NCBI GenBank assembly: GCA_029233925.1
Contig: JARGOX010000001.1
Coordinates: forward strand, 307,448 to 371,447
Direction of reading: 5' to 3'
Source: Rhizobiaceae bacterium
Lineage (GTDB): Bacteria; Pseudomonadota; Alphaproteobacteria; Rhizobiales; Rhizobiaceae
Length of the DNA: 64,000 nt
The stretch's first letter is position 1. Every line of letters begins with the position of its first letter. Positions 28,002 through 36,527 of the stretch are shown here, in pieces. The notes under the pieces were generated by a model. It ran no database searches. It saw only the letters and a list, made by a program, of their open reading frames with translations, and had not been told where the DNA came from. The position numbers and the translations under genes were made by a program.

Positions 28002-28496
28002 TTATTTCCCGCTCTGCTGCTTGTCGATCACGGCCTTGCCCAGTCGTGCCAGCGCATCGCGAAGGTTCTGGTTTTCAATGCCGGACATCATGTTTTCAAG
28101 TTGCTTCTGGCGTGCCGGAGAAAGCGCACGGAGCGGTTTGGGAGCGCGCGCCGTGTTTGATACCGGCTTTTGAACAATCTTGATGCGGTCGACAGCATGA
28201 AAGCCGAATATGCTGTTCAGCCTCTGCACCAATTGATCCTGCGTATGGGCAAGAAACAGTGCGCGTGCACCTTCACAGGCAATCGTCAACGTCCCGGGAA
28301 CAAAGGCGTCACTCTGACTTGCCCGTCGTGGCCATTTGATTTTCTCGGGCCGGGTGCAATCGGCAAATTCGCTCCCCACGATTTCATCCCACATGCCCAG
28401 CAACATGGAGTTGATGCCTGCCCGTTTGGCCAATACCGGATCGAGAACGCCATTGGCGATCTCGCTTATCTGTATTACCTCTTTATAACCGGCCAT
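28002..28496 (-). CDS. DUF721 (DciA-like) family protein
   Basis: A 164-residue protein of the DUF721 family. The N-terminal half carries the conserved pattern (WDEIVGSEFADCTRPEKIKW, then LTIACEGARALFLAHTQDQ). The C-terminal half is basic and probably disordered or helical (SPARQKQLENMMSGI). In other bacteria DUF721 proteins include DciA, the ancestral loader of the replicative helicase; whether this member does that is inference. It is divergent from mutY across 111 bp, and upstream of the DsbA-like gene in the same direction, as in many Hyphomicrobiales. Confidence 0.85.
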   Translation of the reverse strand: MAGYKEVIQISEIANGVLDPVLAKRAGINSMLLGMWDEIVGSEFADCTRPEKIKWPRRASQSDAFVPGTLTIACEGARALFLAHTQDQLVQRLNSIFGFHAVDRIKIVQKPVSNTARAPKPLRALSPARQKQLENMMSGIENQNLRDALARLGKAVIDKQQSGK

Positions 28497-28607
28497 GAAA
28501 TGCGGTTGCCCTGTGGATTACGCCTGAAAACTGAATTACGCCTGAAAAACAACACACCATGTTGCCATGAGGTGAACATAGCTTACAACTCGGTGCTGCC
28601 AACTGCA

Positions 28608-29690
28608 ATGTCAACAAATGCACACGACGACAGGAACGCCGCCATCACTCCAGCGTTGCTCGCCTGGTACGACCACAGCCACAGGGATTTCCCATGGCGC
28701 ATAGCGCCGGGAAGTGGCCTGAAGGGCGTTCGTCCGAACCCCTATCATGTCTGGCTCTCCGAGATCATGCTGCAGCAGACCACAGTGCAGGCGGTCAGGC
28801 CTTATTTTCTGCTGTTTGTTGAACGCTGGCCGGATGTCACGGCACTGGCTGACGCTGATGACGAGGACATCATGAAGGCCTGGGCCGGACTTGGTTATTA
28901 CTCTCGGGCGCGAAATCTGAAGAAATGCGCTGAATCCATCGCCCGGCAATACAATGGACAGTTCCCGGACAGTGAAGACGTACTCAAGAGCCTGCCGGGG
29001 ATCGGCGATTACACCGCTGCAGCCATTTGCGCCATTGCTTTCAACAGACACGCCAGCGTTGTTGATGGCAATATCGAACGGGTGATTGCCCGGCTGAAAA
29101 AATTGACCACGCCCCTGCCCGCAGCAAAACCGCAGATCAAAGAGGAAATGTCACGTCTGACCCCGACCGACCGACCTGGAGATTTTGCCCAGGCCATGAT
29201 GGATCTGGGGGCGACGATCTGCACCCCAAAACGACCAGCCTGTTCCCGCTGTCCGATCAGCGGGCATTGCCGTGTTTCGGGCAGTCCAGAAGTTGAACGT
29301 TTTCCATTCAAGGCGCCCAAAAAACAGCGTCCGGTGCGCCGCGGCGCCGCCTTTGTTGCCGTTGCTCCTGATGGCGCAGTGCTGGTGCGCAGGCGGATCC
29401 CGACCGGTCTGCTCGGCGGCATGACGGAAGTGCCGACCAGCAAATGGACAGCTGGCCAGGACGGTGCACTGGGCGTAGAGGCTGCTCCCTTTGCCGACAA
29501 TTGGCGCATGGCCGGGACAATCAAGCATGTCTTTACGCATTTTGAGTTGCGGCTTGATGTCTATCGTGCCGATCTGGCAATAAAGACCAATGTGGAAGAG
29601 AGTTGGTGGTCGGCAAAAGCTGATCTGATGCAGGAAGCCCTGCCGACTGTCATGAAAAAGGCCATTGCCATCGCTTTGAAACCGGTTTGA
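28608..29690 (+). CDS. mutY: A/G-specific adenine DNA glycosylase
   Basis: MutY removes adenine mispaired with 8-oxoguanine. The 360-residue protein has the catalytic Glu in VWLSEIMLQQTTVQAV, a helix-hairpin-helix LPGIGDYTAAAICA, the catalytic Asp in SVVDGNIERV and a [4Fe-4S] cluster loop Cys-x6-Cys-x2-Cys-x5-Cys (ICTPKRPACSRCPISGHC). A Nudix-like C-terminal domain that reads 8-oxoG begins near residue 235. The ATG at 28608 is chosen because the conserved fold starts about 12 residues later. The open frame extends 438 bases upstream, but that part is antisense to the DUF721 gene. Confidence 0.95.
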   Translation: MSTNAHDDRNAAITPALLAWYDHSHRDFPWRIAPGSGLKGVRPNPYHVWLSEIMLQQTTVQAVRPYFLLFVERWPDVTALADADDEDIMKAWAGLGYYSRARNLKKCAESIARQYNGQFPDSEDVLKSLPGIGDYTAAAICAIAFNRHASVVDGNIERVIARLKKLTTPLPAAKPQIKEEMSRLTPTDRPGDFAQAMMDLGATICTPKRPACSRCPISGHCRVSGSPEVERFPFKAPKKQRPVRRGAAFVAVAPDGAVLVRRRIPTGLLGGMTEVPTSKWTAGQDGALGVEAAPFADNWRMAGTIKHVFTHFELRLDVYRADLAIKTNVEESWWSAKADLMQEALPTVMKKAIAIALKPV

Positions 29691-29706
29691 CCCATTTCAG
29701 GAAAGA

Positions 29707-30330
29707 ATGCTGCTGATGCAAAACACCATCAAACACGTCGTTTTCGATATCGGACGCGTGCTGATTCATTATGATCCGCATATTCCTTTTCACAGAATTA
29801 TGCCTGATGAAGCCGACCGCAATTGGTTTTTTGACAATGTCTGCACCCACGAATGGAACCTGGAGCAGGATCGTGGCAGACCCTGGTCGGAAGCAGAAGA
29901 CCTGCTGATCGCGCAATATCCCGAGCAGGAGGCCAACATAAGGGCCTTTCGCGCCCATTGGCCCGAGATGACGCCCCATGCCTATGAAGACAGCGTTGCG
30001 CTCATGCGCAACCTGATCGCCAATGGGTACGATGTCACCCTGCTGACCAATTTTGCATCCGACACTTTGGCCAATGCACGTCAGCGCTTCCCCTTCCTCA
30101 ATGAAACAAGGGGAATTACCGTTTCAGGCGACATTCAATTGCTCAAGCCTGACAGGGAAATTTACGAGGTGCACAGCAGCCAATTCGGGCTCGATCCGGC
30201 ATCCACACTGTTTATCGATGACAGCCCACCCAATGTTGCCGGTGCAAAGGCTGCCGGATGGAACGCGGTTCTGTTCACCGATGCCGACACGCTGAGGCGC
30301 GACCTCAAGCGTTTTGGTTTGCTCGCCTGA
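29707..30330 (+). CDS. HAD-superfamily hydrolase (subfamily IA)
   Basis: A 207-residue HAD phosphatase-like protein. Motif I is VVFDIGRVLIHYD, where the second acidic residue of DxD is glycine, as in the YihX-type and epoxide-hydrolase-N-like branch. Motif II is TLLTNFAS, motif III the lysine in LLKPDREIY, and motif IV FIDDSPPNV. It lies 16 bp after mutY in the same direction and probably shares its transcript. AGGA precedes the ATG at 29707; a second ATG at 29716 is possible. The substrate is unknown; the branch includes sugar-phosphate phosphatases and haloacid dehalogenases. Confidence 0.85.
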   Translation: MLLMQNTIKHVVFDIGRVLIHYDPHIPFHRIMPDEADRNWFFDNVCTHEWNLEQDRGRPWSEAEDLLIAQYPEQEANIRAFRAHWPEMTPHAYEDSVALMRNLIANGYDVTLLTNFASDTLANARQRFPFLNETRGITVSGDIQLLKPDREIYEVHSSQFGLDPASTLFIDDSPPNVAGAKAAGWNAVLFTDADTLRRDLKRFGLLA

Positions 30331-30352
30331 GGTCGTCGATCAGATTGCCTGT

Positions 30353-31522
<1,170 letters not shown>

Positions 31523-31680
31523 CTATGGTTACTCAATATGGTTATTAAATTGACAACGAAATAAATAAACTGGTCTCTCAATGCCACGAAGGACCTGCTT
31601 CACCATTGTGCCCATTGTGCCAAACCTGCCCATGGTGTACTTGCGCGGTCAATCTCCACCCTCCGAACCAGGACACGACA

Positions 31681-32370
31681 ATGACAGGCTTTGACCTCAT
31701 CATTTTTGATTGCGACGGCGTGCTCGTCGATTCAGAAATCATCGCAGCCCAGCTTGAGGCGAAGTTGCTGACCGACGCCGGATTTCCGATTGATGCTGCC
31801 GAGATGGTCGAGCGCTATGCCGGAATGGACTGGAAAAGCATTTTGCTGGCGGTTGAAAAGGAAGCCAGCATACCCCTGCAGGCCAGCCTTCTGGAGCGCT
31901 CCGAACAATTGCTGGATGAGAAACTGGCAAAGAGTGTCAAGGCTATCCCCGGCGTCCCGCAGGCGATCAGCCGCCTGCCCTACAAACGCTGCATCTGCTC
32001 CAACTCATCGTCGCGCAGACTGGATTCCATGTTGAAGCGAACGGGTTACATCAATCTGTTTGCACCGCATATTTTCTCTGCCGTAGAAGTCGCGGAAAAG
32101 CGGACCAAACCAGCCCCGGACGTGTTTCTTCATGCGGCAGAGCAAATGCAGGCCAATATTGAAAAGACGATCGTCATCGAGGATTCCGTGCACGGAATAG
32201 CCGGCGCAAAAGCTGCAGGCATGCGGGTCATCGGATTTACCGGTGCATCCCACAGCTATCCTTCTCACGCAGACCATCTGACACAAGCCGGCGCCGAGAC
32301 CGTCATCAATCGCATGATGGATCTGCCGGCTGTCGTTGAAGCCCTGTCAGGCTGGAGTGCCGAACTCTAA
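31681..32370 (+). CDS. HAD-superfamily hydrolase (beta-phosphoglucomutase-like)
   Basis: A 229-residue HAD subfamily IA protein with a complete motif I (LIIFDCDGVLVDSE), motif II CSNSSSRRL, motif III lysine in KRTKPAPDVF and motif IV VIEDSVHGIAGAKAAGM. The last is characteristic of phosphatases and mutases acting on sugar phosphates (CbbY/Gph-like). The start at 31681 follows AGGACACGACA; a further 25 in-frame codons upstream do not look like protein. It is divergent from ccrM and convergent with a lipoprotein gene. Confidence 0.87.
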   Translation: MTGFDLIIFDCDGVLVDSEIIAAQLEAKLLTDAGFPIDAAEMVERYAGMDWKSILLAVEKEASIPLQASLLERSEQLLDEKLAKSVKAIPGVPQAISRLPYKRCICSNSSSRRLDSMLKRTGYINLFAPHIFSAVEVAEKRTKPAPDVFLHAAEQMQANIEKTIVIEDSVHGIAGAKAAGMRVIGFTGASHSYPSHADHLTQAGAETVINRMMDLPAVVEALSGWSAEL

Positions 32371-32421
32371 AAATCCGCACTTTAAAGACAGTGCAGTTGA
32401 TTCGAGTACACGTTCCAGACT

Positions 32422-33000
32422 CTAACGTTTTTTGGTTGGACCTTCATCAAAACCGACAAACACGCGCACCGTCCTTGATGCGGCAATCGGTATCGTGACA
32501 TCGGGTTTGGTGAACAGGAATTGTGTTGTCGGTGTCCCCTGAGGCAAATTTGTCTCAAACGGGGTCAGTTCGGAATAGAGTACCGAGTTGGTCCCGTTTT
32601 CCACGACGGCAACACGGATCGGCAATTGGATCGAACCGGGTTTTCCGGCAGGGCCGGCAGCAGCACGTCCGGCCACGACAAGATTGATTGTCATCTGGTC
32701 GCCGGTAATGCTGCACTGGCGCGTCGTATCGGCAATCGCTGCCTGGTAAAGCACCTTGGTCGGATCATCTTCACCGCCGCGTGCATATTTTCTGAAATAG
32801 GCCGTACCCTCGCGCAGTTCCACTTTGGGGCAGACTCCCTGCACAACCCGGGAACCCGTTTGAGGATCCACTCCGCCACCAGTCTTGTTGCTGACTTGTT
32901 GATTGCCAAGTTTAAGGGCGCCCCCGCCTGACGAATTACATCCGGCGATCAGAGACGCCAACAACAGGAGTGAACCTGCTCGAACCAAATTTACCGACAC
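32422..33000 (-). CDS. Conserved putative lipoprotein
   Basis: A 192-residue protein with a lipoprotein signal peptide (LLLLASLIAGC lipobox at about residues 11-21) and a Gly/Ser-rich start of the mature part. The rest is predicted beta-rich (VCPKVELREGTAYFRKYARG, then PIRVAVVENGTNSVLYSEL). I do not recognise a named domain, but the style matches uncharacterised outer-membrane lipoproteins of Hyphomicrobiales. The start is GTG at 33000 with AAGGGC-like purines upstream. It is divergent from thrC. Confidence 0.75.
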   Translation of the reverse strand: MSVNLVRAGSLLLLASLIAGCNSSGGGALKLGNQQVSNKTGGGVDPQTGSRVVQGVCPKVELREGTAYFRKYARGGEDDPTKVLYQAAIADTTRQCSITGDQMTINLVVAGRAAAGPAGKPGSIQLPIRVAVVENGTNSVLYSELTPFETNLPQGTPTTQFLFTKPDVTIPIAASRTVRVFVGFDEGPTKKR

Positions 33001-33181
33001 AATACCCAGCCCTTCTCGAAAACAAATGTCCAGACGGAGTAATACCCAAGCTGGACGATTTTGTGGTAGCTCAATTTCTGCTCTTTAACGAGTCTTTTCG
33101 ATGTTCTATACCAGCGCAACATTTCACCACAATAGCCTGCGCGCATTCGCGACATTCGCCGACAGGAACAGGAACGAACCT

Positions 33182-34579
33182 TTGCAATATGTTTCCACAA
33201 GGGGTGAAGCTGCAACTCTCGGCTTCAGTGATGCACTCTTGACCGGGTTGGCCCGCGATGGCGGCCTTTACGTTCCCGCCCAATGGCCGCAATTTACCAA
33301 AAAGGATATTCGGGCCCTGCGCGGAAAATCCTATCAGGACATCGCCTACACGTTGTTGTTGCCCTTTGTCGAAGGCGACATCGAGGCCGAGGATTTCCGA
33401 AAAATGGTCGATGAGGCCTACGGCAGCTTTCGCCATCCGGCCGTTGCCCCATTGGTTCAGGCGGGGGAAAACAGCTTCATTCTCGAACTGTTCCACGGCC
33501 CGACCCTTGCCTTCAAGGATGTTGCCATGCAGTTGCTTTCGCGATTGATGGATCATGTCCTGCGCCAACGAGGCGAACGCGCGACCATTGTCGGTGCAAC
33601 GTCGGGAGATACCGGTGGGGCAGCAATTGAGGCCTTTGCAGGTCTCGACAATGCGGATATTTTCATTCTTTTTCCCCATCAACTGGTGTCGCCTGTCCAA
33701 CAGCGACAAATGACCACATCGGGCGCGCCAAATGTCCACGCACTTTCGGTCACCGGAAATTTTGATGACTGCCAGAATTTGGTCAAGGCAATGTTCAACG
33801 ACGCGGCCTTTCGCGACCGGGTCAATCTGTCGGGCGTCAATTCAATAAATTGGGCCCGCATCATGGCCCAGATCGTCTATTATTTCACCAGTGCGCTCTC
33901 TCTCGGCGCCCCGGACCGGAAGGTTTCCTTCACCGTTCCGACCGGGAATTTCGGTGATATATTTGCCGGCTATTGCGCCATGCGAATGGGGCTGCCGATT
34001 GCAAAACTCGTCATCGCCACCAATGAAAACGACATATTGGCGAGAACCTTGCGGACCGGGCGTTATGAAATGCGTGCCGTGACGGCAACCACGTCACCGT
34101 CGATGGATATCCAGATATCATCGAATTTCGAGCGGTTGCTGTTTGAGTGCCATGATCGGGATGCGTCACAAATCAGGCAATATATGGCCGGATTGAAGCA
34201 GTCAGGTGCATTTACCATCGATCCGCAAGCCTTGAAGACAATGCGCAAGATTTTTTCTGCTGGCAAGGCAACACGCAAGCAAACGGACGCAACGATAGCT
34301 CAAATGCATGAGCGGGCCGGTTACCTGCTCGATCCGCATACGGCTGTGGGCGTGCACGTGTCCAAACGTTTTGAAAAGCCCAATGCGCCGATGATAACCC
34401 TGGCGACAGCCCACCCGGCAAAATTCCCCGATGCGGTTAAATCAGCCAGCGGTATTGACCCCGCTCTCCCATCGTGGCTCTCTGATCTGATGGTTCGGGA
34501 GGAGAGATTTGACAAATTGCAGCCTGATCTCGACGTCATCGAGGCCTACATCGCCCGAAATGCAGGTGCTGCCAAGTGA
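33182..34579 (+). CDS. thrC: Threonine synthase
   Basis: ThrC converts O-phosphohomoserine to threonine with PLP. The 465-residue protein begins with the family's YVSTRGEAATLGFSDAL. It carries the PLP lysine in HGPTLAFKDVAMQLL, the phosphate loop VGATSGDTGGAAIEA and the later VPTGNFGDIFAGYCAMRMG. The start is taken as TTG at 33182: AGGAAC lies about 9 bases upstream and homologues start at this point. The frame is open to ATG 33101, but those 27 residues are not typical. It is followed after 14 bp by an M16 peptidase gene, a frequent pairing in this order. thrB of the same pathway lies at 47.9-48.9 kb. Confidence 0.95.
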   Translation: MQYVSTRGEAATLGFSDALLTGLARDGGLYVPAQWPQFTKKDIRALRGKSYQDIAYTLLLPFVEGDIEAEDFRKMVDEAYGSFRHPAVAPLVQAGENSFILELFHGPTLAFKDVAMQLLSRLMDHVLRQRGERATIVGATSGDTGGAAIEAFAGLDNADIFILFPHQLVSPVQQRQMTTSGAPNVHALSVTGNFDDCQNLVKAMFNDAAFRDRVNLSGVNSINWARIMAQIVYYFTSALSLGAPDRKVSFTVPTGNFGDIFAGYCAMRMGLPIAKLVIATNENDILARTLRTGRYEMRAVTATTSPSMDIQISSNFERLLFECHDRDASQIRQYMAGLKQSGAFTIDPQALKTMRKIFSAGKATRKQTDATIAQMHERAGYLLDPHTAVGVHVSKRFEKPNAPMITLATAHPAKFPDAVKSASGIDPALPSWLSDLMVREERFDKLQPDLDVIEAYIARNAGAAK

Positions 34580-34593
34580 ACACGGAATAAAAT

Positions 34594-35889
34594 ATGAATG
34601 TTGAGTGTACACGTTTACCCAGTGGGTTGACCGTCGTTACCGAAAAAATGCCCCACCTGGAGAGTGTTGCTCTGGGCGTGTGGATCAAATCCGGTTCCCG
34701 CGACGAAACCGCAAGTGAACATGGCATAGCCCATCTGCTGGAGCATATGGCCTTCAAGGGTACGTCACGTCGATCGGCACGGCAGATTGCCGAGGAAATC
34801 GAGAATGTCGGCGGGGAAGTAAACGCAGCGACGTCGACGGAAACAACATCCTATTATGCACGGGTCCTGAAAGACGATGTGCCGCTGGCCATTGATATCC
34901 TGGCCGATATTCTGACCAATTCCTTGCTGGATGAAACCGAACTTCATCGCGAAAAACACGTCATCCTGCAGGAAATCGGCGCGGCCATGGACACGCCTGA
35001 CGATGTGGTTTTTGATAAGTTTTCCTCCGCTGCCTATCATGATCAGCCCATTGGCAGATCTATTCTCGGCACACCTGAATCCGTTCAGTCCTTCACACCA
35101 CAACAGATTCGCGACTACCTCAATCGAAACTACACCGCCGACAAGATGATCGTGGTCGCTGCTGGCGCTGTTGAACACGATGTGATCGTGCGGCAGGTTG
35201 AAGAACAATTTGCCGGTGTCCCGACAACTTATAGCGGCGACTTCAAGTCGGCACCTGCTCACTACAGCGGCGGAGAATATCGCGAAAAACGCGATCTGAT
35301 GGATGTGCAATTGCTGATCGGCTTTGAAGGCCGCGCCTATCACGCCCGCGATTTCTACGCATCCCAGATTCTGGCCAATGTGCTGGGCGGCGGTATGTCG
35401 TCAAGGCTGTTCCAGGAAGTTCGCGAGCACCGCGGTCTTTGTTATTCCGTCTATGCGATGCACTGGGGTTTTTCCGATTCGGGCGTTTTTGCCATCCATG
35501 CAGCGACTGGCCAGGATGATATTCCCGAACTGGTCCCGGTTATTCTGGAAGAATTGCGCAAGGTGGCCAACCACATTGACACCTCCGAGATCGACCGGGC
35601 CCGCACCCAGATCCGGGCCGGTCTACTGATGGCGCAGGAAAGCCCGGCTGCACGCGCCAGCCAGATTGCAAGGCAAATGCTTCTCTACGGTCGCCCCATA
35701 CCCAATGAAGAATTGATGGAGCGCCTTTCCAAGATAACGTCCAAACGCCTGGTTGATCTGTCGGGAAGGCTGTTTTTCGACACGCCGATCACCCTCTCCG
35801 CAGTCGGCCCCGTCAACAATCTGATATCGCTGGATGAAGTGGAGACCAGCCTTTCGGTCAATGGCATGCTTCAGGCAGCAACCAGTTAG
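34594..35889 (+). CDS. M16-family zinc metallopeptidase (processing-peptidase-like)
   Basis: A 431-residue peptidase related to the beta subunit of mitochondrial processing peptidase. The inverted zinc motif HLLEH is at residues 47-51, with the third ligand probably Glu127 in VILQEIGAAMD. Further conserved parts are the FHREK-like segment (LHREKHVILQ) and the C-terminal-half motif GGGMSSRLFQEVREHRGLCY. There is no signal peptide, so it is likely cytoplasmic, as in Rickettsia and rhizobial homologues. It is in a thrC-M16-GNAT-EAL run of genes on the plus strand with short gaps. The natural substrate is unknown. Confidence 0.92.
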   Translation: MNVECTRLPSGLTVVTEKMPHLESVALGVWIKSGSRDETASEHGIAHLLEHMAFKGTSRRSARQIAEEIENVGGEVNAATSTETTSYYARVLKDDVPLAIDILADILTNSLLDETELHREKHVILQEIGAAMDTPDDVVFDKFSSAAYHDQPIGRSILGTPESVQSFTPQQIRDYLNRNYTADKMIVVAAGAVEHDVIVRQVEEQFAGVPTTYSGDFKSAPAHYSGGEYREKRDLMDVQLLIGFEGRAYHARDFYASQILANVLGGGMSSRLFQEVREHRGLCYSVYAMHWGFSDSGVFAIHAATGQDDIPELVPVILEELRKVANHIDTSEIDRARTQIRAGLLMAQESPAARASQIARQMLLYGRPIPNEELMERLSKITSKRLVDLSGRLFFDTPITLSAVGPVNNLISLDEVETSLSVNGMLQAATS

Positions 35890-35897
35890 GGCTCATC

Positions 35898-36527
35898 GTG
35901 TCACCACTTCGGCTTCTGTCGCGGCGCGAATCGGCCTTGCGCATTGATGGCGAGCAGGTCTTTCTGCGCATGCCTGTGCGCCAGGATTACAAGACATGGG
36001 CCGAAACGCGTGCGGCAAGCAGCCAGTTTCTTCAGCCCTGGGAGCCAATCTGGCCTACCGATGATCTGACCAGGCGTTCATTCCACCAAAGGGTCTGGCG
36101 TTACGAACAGGAATATCGGGAAGGCAAGGCTTTGCCCTTGTTCATGTTTCTGTCCGATGAAAATCGGCTGGTTGGTGGACTGAATATCAGCAATATTCGC
36201 CGTGCGGCGGCACAAAGTTGCATGATTGGCTATTGGATGGCCGAAGAAAACGCCGGAAAAGGTCTCATGCTGGCTGGTCTCAGGGCCACTATTCCATATA
36301 TCTTTGATGTCTTGCAGTTGCATAGAATTGAAGCGGCTTGTATTCCCGATAACACGCGTTCTGTTCGGCTCCTTGAAAAGGCCAATTTTCAGTACGAAGG
36401 CTACCTGAGAGGCTATCTAAATATCAATGGTAAGTGGCGTGATCATAAGCTATATGCTTTGCTTGCTTCCGACCGGTTGGGAGATGGTCAAGAACAACAA
36501 CAAATCAGCCCGAAACCCGGAACGTGA
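35898..36527 (+). CDS. GNAT-family N-acetyltransferase (RimJ/RimL-like)
   Basis: A 209-residue acetyltransferase. Conserved features are the N-terminal LRMPVRQDYKTWAETRA, the beta4/acetyl-CoA region MIGYWMAEENAGKGLMLAGL and the RimJ hallmark HRIEAACIPDNTRSVRLLEK followed by YEGYLRGYLNINGKWRDH. RimJ/RimL enzymes acetylate N-termini of ribosomal proteins; closely related ones act on other amines. The start is GTG at 35898 with TAGGG 8 bases upstream. Its stop codon overlaps the GTG of the next gene by 4 bp, indicating translational coupling. Confidence 0.9.
   Translation: MSPLRLLSRRESALRIDGEQVFLRMPVRQDYKTWAETRAASSQFLQPWEPIWPTDDLTRRSFHQRVWRYEQEYREGKALPLFMFLSDENRLVGGLNISNIRRAAAQSCMIGYWMAEENAGKGLMLAGLRATIPYIFDVLQLHRIEAACIPDNTRSVRLLEKANFQYEGYLRGYLNINGKWRDHKLYALLASDRLGDGQEQQQISPKPGT

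Noticed and set aside
28170-28607. N-terminal extension of the mutY frame
   Set aside because: It is antisense to the DUF721 gene. MutY homologues begin near 28608.
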